Of a stretch of 64,000 nucleotides of DNA, positions 1-9,373 are shown piece after piece. Both the position numbers and the translations under genes were made by a program. A model generated the notes under the pieces. The model ran no database searches and was not told the origin of the DNA. It saw only the letters and a program-made list of their open reading frames with translations. This DNA is from JAVBLU01 sp031553225 (GTDB lineage: Bacteria; Bacillota; Clostridia; Christensenellales; UBA1750): positions 1-64,000 of the forward strand of contig JAVBLU010000020.1 in NCBI GenBank assembly GCA_031553225.1, read 5' to 3'. Position 1 is the stretch's first letter, and every line of letters begins with the position of its first letter.

Positions 1-1124
<1,124 letters not shown>

Positions 1125-1579
1125 TCTTGACGTGAAAGACGGATGAGCGGAGCGGAAGAGTGCCGGAAGGCGGAGGGAAGCGGAGGCGCAAGCCGAAGCG
1201 GACCGGCCGGAGGGCAGGAGGCGAATGGCAGGCGGTTGGTCGCCGCCGAGAAGGAGCCGAAGAACGCGCCGCGGAAAACAGAGGCGGGAACGGGCGACCG
1301 GTCCCCTGCAGTGAAGAGTCGAATCGCGTGTGAAGTTGTCAGGGTGCACGCAGCGCACCCGGACGGCCTTCAGCACCGCGGGGGCATACCCCGGGCAAGG
1401 CGGGCCGAACGCGGACGGCAGGTCCGCAGGCCATCCCCGCCGGGCGCGAGCCCGTACGGCAGGTCGGCAGGCCATCCCAGCAGGGCGCGAGCCCGTACGC
1501 ACTGAGCGGGCCAAACCTTTGGCCCCCATCCAACCCAGGCGCGCCCGTGCGCCCGCGAACCTTCTCAGATCGACATCTT
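1125..1579. other. 23S-5S spacer, G+C-rich
   Basis: This 455-nt internal transcribed spacer is long for a 23S-5S gap and very G+C-rich. I see no tRNA or convincing gene in it. It contains the tandem 41-bp repeat listed separately. Open frames through it on both strands lack ribosome binding sites and recognisable protein features. Confidence 0.7.
1417..1498 (+). repeat. tandem 41-bp direct repeat in the rRNA spacer
   Basis: Two head-to-tail copies, 1417-1457 and 1458-1498, differ at three positions. Both begin GGCAGGTC and end GGGCGCGAGCCCGTAC. The copy boundary is exact, with no bases between. Each copy holds GGGC/GCCC segments that could form a small hairpin in the precursor rRNA. Confidence 0.9.
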
Positions 1580-1695
<116 letters not shown>

Positions 1696-1704
1696 TTTTT
1701 ATAT

Positions 1705-1779
1705 TCCTCAGTAGCTCAATGGCAGAGCACTCGGCTGTTAACCGAGTTGTTGTAGGTTCGAGCCCTACCTGAGGAGCCA
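1705..1779 (+). tRNA. tRNA-Asn (anticodon GTT)
   Basis: A 75-nt cloverleaf with acceptor arms TCCTCAG and CTGAGGA, discriminator G and an encoded CCA end. The anticodon stem CTCGG/CCGAG encloses loop CTGTTAA, giving anticodon GTT for asparagine. The T arm GTAGG-TTCGAGC-CCTAC is intact. It sits directly after 5S and before a terminator, so it is co-transcribed with the rRNA operon. Confidence 0.97.
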
Positions 1780-1780
1780 G

Positions 1781-1812
1781 AATCCCCCGGATGTTAAGCC
1801 GGGGGATTTTTC
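1781..1812 (+). terminator. rRNA/tRNA operon terminator
   Basis: Arms AATCCCCCGG and CCGGGGGATT enclose loop ATGTTAAG-type sequence and run into TTTTTC. It starts one base after the tRNA CCA. Confidence 0.9.
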
Positions 1813-1963
1813 ATTTCCTGAACCCCAGAGTTGTTTATGAGAGTCGACTGTGCAGGAGGCGTCTACGAGGAGGCCGCAGCTTTTGGATGAAGGCAGGAAG
1901 GTGACGATGCGCAACGCCATGACTGGACGCTTGAGATGTCGCAAGCCGTCCACGCTGTCCCGC

Positions 1964-1988
1964 AGCCCGCGCCGAAACGGCGCGGGCT
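1964..1988 (-). terminator. hairpin downstream of the acetyltransferase gene
   Basis: A perfect 11-bp stem, AGCCCGCGCCG against CGGCGCGGGCT, with an AAA loop. It lies about 90 bases past the stop codon of the minus-strand acetyltransferase. There is no T-run on either strand, so its efficiency as a terminator is uncertain. The rest of 1813-2077 shows no gene. Confidence 0.5.
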
Positions 1989-2077
1989 ATCATGCCAATG
2001 CCCAAAGCCCGTCTCCCGGAAGGTTTTCGGCAGCTCACTCGTCCATTTTCCTATTGTATTGTTGCAGCGCGCGCTTG

Positions 2078-2830
2078 TTAGCTATGTAATACGCAAATGG
2101 ATAGATTATCAAACAGCTTTTCAAATCCAACACGGGCCGCGAGCCTTTGGGATGCTGTGTTGCTGACATCCGTTGACCACTGAGGACAGATGTCGTTGCT
2201 CATCATGTCGCTTATACACGATAAGCACACAGTTTTTGCGTACCCGTTGCCCCGATATTCCGATAGTGTGTGGATTCCAATTTCTTGTACCATGTCGGAC
2301 ATGAACGGCATATCCGGAGCATCAGTAGCGCTGGCAAGTTGGCCGTCCAGTACAACACCGTGGCAATACCCTTTGCCGGCAATCTGGGTAAAGTACTCTT
2401 GAACCCATGACGTATCCTTGCAGTCCGGGTGAGCCTTCTTAAAAAAAACGAGGTATAACTCATAATCATCCACAGATAGTCTCTTCGCGGGTCTGTCGCT
2501 TGACACCGCATTTTTATAGATGTATTTGATGTTATGACTTGGCTCTACCGAGTACACATCGGTCAGAAGCACCTTCACTTGTTCAAGCGACATTCCGAGC
2601 GTCAAACTCTTTTCAATTTCGGGGATTTTTTCAGCTGCCCTGTCTCCATATGATAGGACAATCGTTGTGGGCGTGAAATAAGTGACAATATCGTGCGTAT
2701 TCGTATAACCAATGGCCGGTTCATTCCGGAGCGGGTTATACACCAAGTGAACTCCGCGGTTATCGAACACATTCGGGTTTATCCCTAGCCATTTGGCATA
2801 GTATGCGTACGTTTTCTGCTTAGGTGACAT
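2078..2830 (-). CDS. GNAT family N-acetyltransferase
   Basis: A 250-residue protein whose C-terminal part has the acetyl-CoA-binding signature of the GNAT fold (EIGIHTLSEYRGNGYAKTVC; the YRGNGYA loop binds the pyrophosphate). The N-terminal 130 residues are family-specific. The substrate cannot be read from the sequence. I place the start at the ATG at 2830 (MSPKQKTYAYY), with AGCAGG upstream; the frame stays open to an ATG at 2917, which would add a 29-residue extension. Base composition is clearly more A+T-rich than the flanks, and it stands alone next to the rRNA operon, which fits recent acquisition. Stand-alone acetyltransferases of this kind often modify small molecules, but that is only inference. 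Confidence 0.75.
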   Translation of the reverse strand: MSPKQKTYAYYAKWLGINPNVFDNRGVHLVYNPLRNEPAIGYTNTHDIVTYFTPTTIVLSYGDRAAEKIPEIEKSLTLGMSLEQVKVLLTDVYSVEPSHNIKYIYKNAVSSDRPAKRLSVDDYELYLVFFKKAHPDCKDTSWVQEYFTQIAGKGYCHGVVLDGQLASATDAPDMPFMSDMVQEIGIHTLSEYRGNGYAKTVCLSCISDMMSNDICPQWSTDVSNTASQRLAARVGFEKLFDNLSICVLHS

Positions 2831-2917
2831 GGTAGACCTGCTTTCAAGATACAAATTAATTATGCGGTGCAACAAGCCGATCTTATCACAGTCAATCATC
2901 CTTCGCAACGCGCTCAT

Positions 2918-3391
2918 TCCTCATCGAGCCGTCCACAAGCGCGTGCGGCAGCGAAAGGATGGGCTGCGCGATGAACTGGCAGGAGCAAGCTGGATCCGTC
3001 CGGCCGCAGCGTAGCTGCCTGCGCTTGATAGCTGCGCTGGGCCGGACAGGCGGGGCGGGCGTAGGGGGCTGTCTGCCAACGAGGCGTCGCCATCCATCGC
3101 CGAGGCAACGGGAGCGGTCTGTGCGCCTATCTTTGAACCATGTCGTGTCACCTGCTCCCAGTCATTCGCGTTTCGGCGCCGCGCGTACGAGGGTGAGACA
3201 GCAGCTTTTCTCATGATTTTCTCACGAACGGAGATGATGTGTTTGAGCGTTCTTCGTCCTTATGCGCTTGACTAGCCGTCAAGCGCCGCGGGCCAAAACA
3301 GGCGAACATTTAGGAAGAATACCATGCGTTGTTCGCGGTCCTATGCTATACTAGTTCATGGCAATGAGATTCACTGGTAGGGGGCATTCGC
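2918..3391. other. intergenic, no gene recognised
   Basis: The first part (2920-3215) is G+C-rich with open frames on both strands but no ribosome binding site or recognisable product. A perfect 9-bp hairpin, GCGCTTGAC against GTCAAGCGC, lies at 3264-3286. A TATACT-like element at 3347-3352 precedes the next gene, but no well-spaced -35 box was found. Confidence 0.5.
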
Positions 3392-4573
3392 ATGAGAACG
3401 ATCGGCACCCGCGCTATGGGTATTCGTACGCCCATCATCCGGGAAGGAGACAACCTGGCGGAAATAGTGGTACAGTCCCTCAGGGAAGCCTGGGAGAGCG
3501 AGGGCTTTTCCCTGCGCGACGGCGATGTGGTGGGTATCACGGAGGCCGTGGTCGCCCGCGCTCAGGGCAACTATGCCACACTGGACCAGATTGCCGCCGA
3601 TGTGCGCGCCAAGTTTCCCTCGGGAGAAATAGGCGTCGTGCACCCGATTTTAAGCCGCAACCGTTTTGCCATGCTGCTCAAGGGTATTGCTCAAGGCGCC
3701 AAGCGCGTAGTGGTGCAGCTTTCCTATCCCAGCGACGAGGTGGGAAACCAGCTCATCTCTTGGGACGACGTGGAAGCGCAGAAGCTCAACCCGTACCTGG
3801 ACCTACTGAGCGAGGCGGAGTACCGCCGGCGCTTCGGCCAGGAAGTGAAACACCGCTTTACAGGCGTAGACTACGTGCGCTATTACGGGAGCCTTGCGCC
3901 GAACATCGAAATTGTGCTCTCCAACGAGCCGCGCCACGTGCTTCAGTTTGTGCAGGACGTTATCGCGGCGGACATTCATACCCGCGCCCGCACAAAGAAG
4001 GTGCTCAGGAACGCCGGCGCGCGCAAGGTGCTTGGCCTGGACGAATTGCTTACCGCCAGCGTGAACGGCAGCGGCTACAACAAAGACTTTGGGCTGCTGG
4101 GCTCCAACAAGGCCAGCGAGGAGCGCGTGAAGCTTTTCCCGCGCGAGGGCCAGGCGCTTATCCAGGAGGTGCAGCGCCGGCTTTATGAGTTGACAGGCGC
4201 GCACGTGGAGGTTTTCGTTTACGGCGACGGCGGCTTCAAGGACCCGGTCGGCGGCATCTGGGAGCTGGCGGACCCGGTGATTGCGCCTTTCCATACGGAC
4301 GGGCTCGTAGGCACGCCCAACGAGCTGAAGATGAAGTACATTGCGGATAACGAGTTTGCCCACCTGCGCGGCGAGGCGGCCATAGAAGCCGTGCGCGACG
4401 CCATCCGCAAGAAGGGCGGGCTGTCGCTGATGGGCAAGATGGAGGCCGAAGGCACCACGCCCCGCCAGCTGACCGACCTGCTTGGCTCGCTGTGCGATCT
4501 GGTGTCCGGCAGCGGCGATAAGGGGACGCCCGTCGTGCTCATCCAGGGCTATTTCGATAATTACGCATCATAA
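3392..4573 (+). CDS. coenzyme F420:L-glutamate ligase family protein
   Basis: A 393-residue protein resembling the CofE/F420-ligase family (opening RTIGTRAMGIRTPIIREGD; later NGSGYNKDFGLLGSNKAS and VYGDGGFKDPVGGIWELADP). CofE adds glutamate to F420-0 using GTP. It is longer than archaeal CofE (about 250 residues), matching the longer bacterial branch common in Clostridia, where no F420 pathway is usually evident. No other F420 gene (cofC, cofD, cofG/H) is in the window, so the true substrate is unknown; an amide-forming ligase role is the safest guess. The start is the ATG after AGGGGG. It is monocistronic, with a stable hairpin after the stop. Confidence 0.75.
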   Translation: MRTIGTRAMGIRTPIIREGDNLAEIVVQSLREAWESEGFSLRDGDVVGITEAVVARAQGNYATLDQIAADVRAKFPSGEIGVVHPILSRNRFAMLLKGIAQGAKRVVVQLSYPSDEVGNQLISWDDVEAQKLNPYLDLLSEAEYRRRFGQEVKHRFTGVDYVRYYGSLAPNIEIVLSNEPRHVLQFVQDVIAADIHTRARTKKVLRNAGARKVLGLDELLTASVNGSGYNKDFGLLGSNKASEERVKLFPREGQALIQEVQRRLYELTGAHVEVFVYGDGGFKDPVGGIWELADPVIAPFHTDGLVGTPNELKMKYIADNEFAHLRGEAAIEAVRDAIRKKGGLSLMGKMEAEGTTPRQLTDLLGSLCDLVSGSGDKGTPVVLIQGYFDNYAS

Positions 4574-4601
4574 GCGTCTTGTTGGGCATAATATGGTACG
4601 G

Positions 4602-4628
4602 TTTACGTCCCGATTTCCGGGACGTAAA
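4602..4628 (+). terminator. hairpin after the F420-ligase-like gene
   Basis: A perfect 11-bp stem, TTTACGTCCCG against CGGGACGTAAA, with loop ATTTC, about 28 bases past the stop codon. Only a weak T stretch follows. The core CGTCCCG-RTTTC-CGGGACG recurs in the ileS T-box terminator. Confidence 0.65.
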
Positions 4629-4666
4629 TTGTCGTAACAAAGACCTTCATGACTACATATTGTAAG

Positions 4667-4703
4667 GCAGAGAGCACCTTCTACAACAGGCGGTGCTCTC
4701 TGC
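4667..4703. terminator. second hairpin, possibly bidirectional
   Basis: A perfect 12-bp stem, GCAGAGAGCACC against GGTGCTCTCTGC, with a 13-nt loop. It has no T-run. It may back up the preceding hairpin. Confidence 0.45.
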
Positions 4704-4897
4704 GCACATTCTGACACAATACCCAATTGCGGCTACCACGCACAGTTATATTACAAATTATGCGGTGAAATATAGCAATAACTATTAACGCCGGAGCGTA
4801 TGCAACACAGAGCATAATGCGTAATAACGTGAAAAATAGAGGGTTTTGTAGAGTTTGATCGATTGATGAGTGTTTATGACTATATTCAGATTTCCCC

Positions 4898-4925
4898 TTG
4901 CGTGAGATACGATTTATGGTATAAT
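4898..4925 (+). promoter_or_regulatory. promoter of the Cys-rich unknown gene
   Basis: TTGCGT at 4898-4903, 16 bases, TATAAT at 4920-4925. It lies 66 bases before the start codon at 4992. Confidence 0.7.
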
Positions 4926-4991
4926 ACAAAAGAGGACACGCGGACCACAACTATGTGCGTGTTGAGAATAAATTGAGAGGGGGGAGCCCCA

Positions 4992-5552
4992 ATGATAGAG
5001 CGCAATTCGTATCGTTTCATGGAGCCTGGGCAGCAGAATACGGGTAAACTGCGGGTGTTTATGAAAAAAAGGAGACGATTCGCCGGTATTCGCACGAAGC
5101 TGATTACTCGTCAGCGTTTTATCGTGCTGCTCATGGATGTGCTTCGCACGACGCTTCAGGCGATAGGCGTATCCAAGTGCAGCGCGCGGCTGGCGCAGGA
5201 ACCCGCGCGAGGGTACTTTACTTTCTTTGCGGTGGACATCCGGGGCGCGTTGTCGGCTACGATGTTTCTGGCCATGCCGCCTTCGGCGTGCTGTCGCTTT
5301 CACGACGCGCGCTGCGCGATGTATGACTGCTGCCCGCATGGGCACGCGCCTTGCCTGGATGGTCCCGCCGTGGAATTCTTCAATTGGCTGGTAAGTTTTA
5401 CCGCAACCTGCATGTGGGAGCGCGGTACGCCCATCTCCATCGGCACGCCGCGCCTCGTGCTGCGCGAGGACGGTTTGGCGCTCAGCGCGCGGTGCATCCG
5501 TGCTTCCTACGGCGCAGGCGAGCATTTTGCGCTGTATGTGGCGTTCAATTAG
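4992..5552 (+). CDS. hypothetical protein with a Cys/His cluster
   Basis: A 186-residue protein I do not recognise. The start is the ATG after GAGAGGGGGGAG, and a good promoter lies upstream. The first 45 residues are basic (KKRRRFAGIRTK). The centre holds a dense cluster, CCRFHDARCAMYDCCPHGHA, about residues 98-117, followed by another Cys. The spacing resembles a metal-binding knuckle, but no named family comes to mind. The C-terminal half has the hydrophobic alternation of a small beta domain (TPRLVLREDGLALSARCI). There is no signal peptide or clear membrane segment. It stands between the F420-ligase-like gene and the polyphosphate operon, with no operon link to either. Confidence 0.6.
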   Translation: MIERNSYRFMEPGQQNTGKLRVFMKKRRRFAGIRTKLITRQRFIVLLMDVLRTTLQAIGVSKCSARLAQEPARGYFTFFAVDIRGALSATMFLAMPPSACCRFHDARCAMYDCCPHGHAPCLDGPAVEFFNWLVSFTATCMWERGTPISIGTPRLVLREDGLALSARCIRASYGAGEHFALYVAFN

Positions 5553-5628
5553 CGCCGTTGCAGGTGTTTTGCGCCAGGCGACGAAATAAACTCGTTATGT
5601 GCCAAGCGCGCATAAAGGGGGAGCAACC

Positions 5629-7146
5629 GTGTCGTTGGCGAAGGAAGACTTGCTGGCATGCATCGACGTGGGGTCCGGCTATCTGCGCATGGTGGTGGCC
5701 GAGCGACAGGGTGCGTCGCTGCGCGTGCTGGATGCGCTGCGCAGGCCGCTGCGATTGGGCCGGGACGTGTACGCCGAGGGGCGCGTTAGCTTTGAGACGC
5801 TTGCGGAAGCCTGCGATATTCTCGCAGGTTTTTTGCGCGCCTGCCGCGACTATGGTGTGACAAAGCCGGTGGCGCTGGCCACGAGCGCCATTCGCGAGGC
5901 TGCCAACCGCGACGTCGTACTGGACCGCATCCACATCGCCACCGGCCTGTCCGTGCAGGTGCTCTCCAACGCTCAGGAGCGCTTGTACCCGCTCATCGCC
6001 CTGCCCGCGTATCTTTCGGGGTTTGACAAGATGCGCCGGGAGGGCGTGCTTGTGGCCGATGTGGGATACGGGGGCGTGCAAACGTCCTATATCCGGCATG
6101 ATGAGATGGTGTATTCGCGCTATGAAAGGCTGGGCGTCTTGCGGCTGTGGGAGATGGCGCAGCGCGCGCGCCGGCAGGGGCGCAGGGCGCTCATCATGTT
6201 GGACGAGCACATACGCGCGGCTACCTCGCAACTGCATGCGATGCAGCTGCAGGGCATGCAGCACGGCGTGATGCTCTTTGGCGACACGGACGCTTTGATG
6301 AAGCTGTGCGGGTGCACGGGAAGCGAGCTTTCCCGCGAGGCGGTGGAACGCACATGGAAACGGCTGCATGACACGTCCGCCGAAGAGTTGATGCGCGCGA
6401 GCGGCGTGCCGGAGCAGAACGACGAGATCGTGCTGCCGGCGGTGATGCTGGCGCATGCGCTCTTTGGCATTACCAGCTTGAAAGCGCTGCACGTACCCAA
6501 CGTTTCGCTGTGCGAGGGCGTGCTGGCGCGCGCCGCGCAACCGCGGGCCGCGGCCGAGGCGGAACTTTCCGAGATACGTTCCTATACGCGCCACCAGCTG
6601 CGCGCGTTCCGCGTGGAGGAGAAGCATGTGCGCGCGGTTAGCGATGTGGCGCTTAGCATGTTCGATGGCCTGCAGCGCCTGCACAGGCTGACGCAGCGCG
6701 ACCGGCTGCTGCTGGAGCTGGCGTGCCAGCTGCACGAGGCGGGACACTACATCGCTTCGCTTGATACGCCGGAGCAAAGCGCGCGCATCGTGGAAGCCTC
6801 GCCCCCGCTGGGCCTCTCGGATGAGGAGACGGCCGTCGTAGCCTTTTTGTGCCGTTACCACGGCGCGGAGCACCCGGCCGACACCGCCCCGCTGCAGGCG
6901 CAGTACTGCGTGCCGGCTCTCAAACTGCTGAGTTTTCTGCGCGCCGCGGATGCTCTGGACGCCGCTCACCTGCAAAAGTTTTCCGACCTGCGCGTGGAGG
7001 TACAGGAGGGACACTTGCTGCTGCGCGCGGCGTCCAGCCAAGACACGCTTCTGGAGGAGATGACCTTCGCGCAAAAATGCGGTTTGTTGGCCGACGTGTT
7101 TGGCCTGCAGCCCGATCTGCGCGTGAAGAGGGTGGAGAACGCATGA
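5629..7146 (+). CDS. ppx: Ppx/GppA family phosphatase (exopolyphosphatase)
   Basis: A 505-residue member of the Ppx/GppA family, which hydrolyses polyphosphate or pppGpp. The N-terminal actin-like ATPase fold starts with ACIDVGSGYLRMVVAE, followed by LATSAIREAANRD and VADVGYGGVQTSY phosphate-binding loops. The C-terminal HD-type helical domain carries ACQLHEAGHYIAS and RYHGAEH. I choose the GTG at 5629 because AAGGGGGAG sits six bases upstream; the ATG at 5599 has no such site. Its stop codon overlaps the ppk1 start (ATGA), so the two are translationally coupled, which argues for exopolyphosphatase over GppA activity. The length agrees with long-form family members having the HD domain. Confidence 0.85.
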   Translation: MSLAKEDLLACIDVGSGYLRMVVAERQGASLRVLDALRRPLRLGRDVYAEGRVSFETLAEACDILAGFLRACRDYGVTKPVALATSAIREAANRDVVLDRIHIATGLSVQVLSNAQERLYPLIALPAYLSGFDKMRREGVLVADVGYGGVQTSYIRHDEMVYSRYERLGVLRLWEMAQRARRQGRRALIMLDEHIRAATSQLHAMQLQGMQHGVMLFGDTDALMKLCGCTGSELSREAVERTWKRLHDTSAEELMRASGVPEQNDEIVLPAVMLAHALFGITSLKALHVPNVSLCEGVLARAAQPRAAAEAELSEIRSYTRHQLRAFRVEEKHVRAVSDVALSMFDGLQRLHRLTQRDRLLLELACQLHEAGHYIASLDTPEQSARIVEASPPLGLSDEETAVVAFLCRYHGAEHPADTAPLQAQYCVPALKLLSFLRAADALDAAHLQKFSDLRVEVQEGHLLLRAASSQDTLLEEMTFAQKCGLLADVFGLQPDLRVKRVENA

Positions 7147-9212
7147 CCAAGCGCAGGGAAGGCGACAGGCATACCGAACGCATCCTTAACCGCGAGCTTT
7201 CCTGGATCGAGTTTAACGAGCGCGTGCTGCACGAAGCGACGCGGCGGGAGAACCCGCTGATGGAGCGGATGAAATTTCTCGCCATCGTACAGAGCAATCT
7301 GGACGAGTTCTTTATGGTACGCGTTGGTTCGCTGGCCGACCAGATCGCCCGGGGCGATCTATCGGTGGACGCTTCGGGGTTAACGCCCCAGGAGCAGCTC
7401 CGCGCCATCCATAAGCGCGTGCAGGCCATGGTGAAAAAGCAGTACGATGTGTTTCGGCACGGCGTGCTGCCCGAGTTGCGCCGAAGCGGCGTGAGCGTGC
7501 TTCGGCCGGACAAGCTCACCGCCGCGCAGCGTTCGGCGCTTTCGGATTTATTCGAACGCACGGTGTTTCCCGTGCTCACCCCACTGGCCGTGGACTCTTC
7601 CCGGCCGTTTCCGCTGATCGCCTCCCGGTCGCTGCACATCGGGGTGCTGCTGCATCCCGCGGACGATCCGGATGGCGAACTTCGCTTTGCCACCGTTCAG
7701 GTGCCTGCCGGCCTTGCGCGGCTGCAGCGCGTGCCAAGCGAGACGGGCGCTACCTGCGTGCTGCTTGAGCAGATGATCGAGCGATTTTTGCCGCGCCTGT
7801 TCTCCGGCTGCCGAATCGTTGACACGTGTTTTTACCGTGCCACGCGCAATGCCGACTATATGCTGGACGAGGAGGAAACCGAGGACCTCGTGGTGGAGGT
7901 GGAGCGCACGCTTAAGGCACGCCGCAGCAGCACCGTGGTGCGGTTGGAGGTGAACGAAGGGACCTCCGCGCAGCTTGTGCGGCACCTGACCGAGGCACTG
8001 GACGTGGAGCCGGAGGCCGTATACGCCATAAACGGCTCGCTGAATCTTGATTTTTTGTGGCGCGTATACGCCTGGCCGGGCTACGAGCGCCTGAAGTATC
8101 CGGTCTTTATCCCTCGCCTGCCAAGCTGGTACGACGAGGAGACCGACCTGTTCGATGTGATTGCCCACAAGGACAGGTTTTTGCATCATCCATACGACTC
8201 GTTTGAACCGGTCATCGCCTTTGTACAGCGCGCCGCACGCTCTAGCGACGTTTTGGCCATCAAACAAACGCTTTATCGGGTGGGGGGCAACAGCCCGATC
8301 GTGCGTGCGCTGGCTGAGGCGGCTCAGTCCGGCAAGCAGGTGACGGTGTTGCTGGAGGTGAAGGCGCGCTTTGATGAGGAGAACAACATCGCCTGGGGCA
8401 AAAAGCTGGAGGAAGCCGGCGCGCACGTGATCTACGGGCTGATGGGCCTAAAGACGCATTCCAAGATTACGTTGGTCGTGCGGCGCGAGGAGAGTGGCAT
8501 ACGCCGCTACGTGCACCTGGGCACGGGCAACTACAACGAGTCCACCGCGCGCCAGTACACCGATATGGGGCTGCTGACTGCGGACGAGGCGATCGGCGAG
8601 GACGCCAGCGCCTTCTTCAATATGGTGACGGGCTACTCGGAGCCGGCGCGTATGCACCGACTGGTGCCCGCGCCCTACGCGCTGCGCGAGCGCTTCACCG
8701 CCCTGATCGAGGAGGAATGCCTGCATGCTCTGGCCGGGCGGCCGTCCGGCATCTTCGCCAAGATGAACTCTCTGGTGGACGAGGGGATCATCGAGGCGTT
8801 GTACCGGGCATCGCAGGCAGGCGTGCCCGTGCGGCTGATCGTTCGCGGCATTTGCTGCCTTCGGCCCGGGGTGGAGGGCTTAAGCGAGAACATCGAGGTG
8901 CGCTCGCTGATCGGGCGGTTTCTGGAGCATCCGCGCGTGTTTCTGTTTGAGGGCGGCGGCCGTTCCACCACGTGGCTGTCCTCGGCCGACTGGATGCCGC
9001 GCAACTTGGACCGGCGCGTAGAGCTGCTCTTTCCGGTGGGGGATGAGGACATCCGCGCGGAAATACGGCGCGTGCTGGAGCTGCAGTGGGGCGACAACTG
9101 CCAAACCCACCGCGAGCTGCCAGACGGCTCGTACGAGCATGTGAGTCGCCGCGGTCGGCCCGCGCTGAACGCCCAGGAGGCGCTCATCCGCCAGCCGCAG
9201 GCGCAGGTCTGA
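7143..9212 (+). CDS. ppk1: polyphosphate kinase 1
   Basis: A 689-residue PPK1, the membrane-associated enzyme that reversibly transfers the ATP gamma-phosphate to polyphosphate. All regions are present: the N-terminal domain opening ILNRELSWIEFNERVL, then SNLDEFFMVRVG. Catalytic His439 lies in LKTHSKI and His596 in FLEHPRVF; these are 157 residues apart, as in the E. coli enzyme (His435 and His592). HLGTGNYNESTAR and SSADWMPRNLDRR complete the nucleotide site. The length is normal. The ATG overlaps the ppx stop by four bases. A kinase and phosphatase in one coupled operon allow polyphosphate turnover to be set by a single promoter. Confidence 0.95.
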   Translation: MTKRREGDRHTERILNRELSWIEFNERVLHEATRRENPLMERMKFLAIVQSNLDEFFMVRVGSLADQIARGDLSVDASGLTPQEQLRAIHKRVQAMVKKQYDVFRHGVLPELRRSGVSVLRPDKLTAAQRSALSDLFERTVFPVLTPLAVDSSRPFPLIASRSLHIGVLLHPADDPDGELRFATVQVPAGLARLQRVPSETGATCVLLEQMIERFLPRLFSGCRIVDTCFYRATRNADYMLDEEETEDLVVEVERTLKARRSSTVVRLEVNEGTSAQLVRHLTEALDVEPEAVYAINGSLNLDFLWRVYAWPGYERLKYPVFIPRLPSWYDEETDLFDVIAHKDRFLHHPYDSFEPVIAFVQRAARSSDVLAIKQTLYRVGGNSPIVRALAEAAQSGKQVTVLLEVKARFDEENNIAWGKKLEEAGAHVIYGLMGLKTHSKITLVVRREESGIRRYVHLGTGNYNESTARQYTDMGLLTADEAIGEDASAFFNMVTGYSEPARMHRLVPAPYALRERFTALIEEECLHALAGRPSGIFAKMNSLVDEGIIEALYRASQAGVPVRLIVRGICCLRPGVEGLSENIEVRSLIGRFLEHPRVFLFEGGGRSTTWLSSADWMPRNLDRRVELLFPVGDEDIRAEIRRVLELQWGDNCQTHRELPDGSYEHVSRRGRPALNAQEALIRQPQAQV

Positions 9213-9251
9213 TACAGAAAGTTTTTAGCGAAATGGCTCGAACGTAAGCAT

Positions 9252-9280
9252 TTGACAGCTGCAGAAGTTTTTGTTATACT
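9252..9280 (+). promoter_or_regulatory. promoter of the G5/3D protein gene
   Basis: A near-consensus sigma-A site: TTGACA at 9252-9257, 17 bases, TATACT at 9275-9280. A leader of about 85 bases follows before the ATG at 9374. Confidence 0.85.
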
Positions 9281-9373
9281 GGCTGCGAGCGAGGGGTATG
9301 CCGGGGCGGTCCACGATGTGGGTCGACCAGATATCCCTCGTTGTTTTTTCCCCTATTTGATGGGAGGTTGTGT

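Larger units (their letters stand above)
4574..4897. other. intergenic with two stable hairpins
   Basis: The stretch between the F420-ligase-like gene and the next promoter. Apart from the hairpins at 4602-4628 and 4667-4703 it is A+T-rich and shows no coding sequence. Confidence 0.6.

Noticed and set aside
2959..3216. An 85-codon frame between the acetyltransferase and the F420-ligase-like gene
   Set aside because: No ribosome binding site, no recognisable product and overlapping alternatives on the other strand.
5545..7074. A 509-codon minus-strand frame opposite ppx
   Set aside because: It is a shadow of ppx with Arg/His/Leu-rich translation and no start context.
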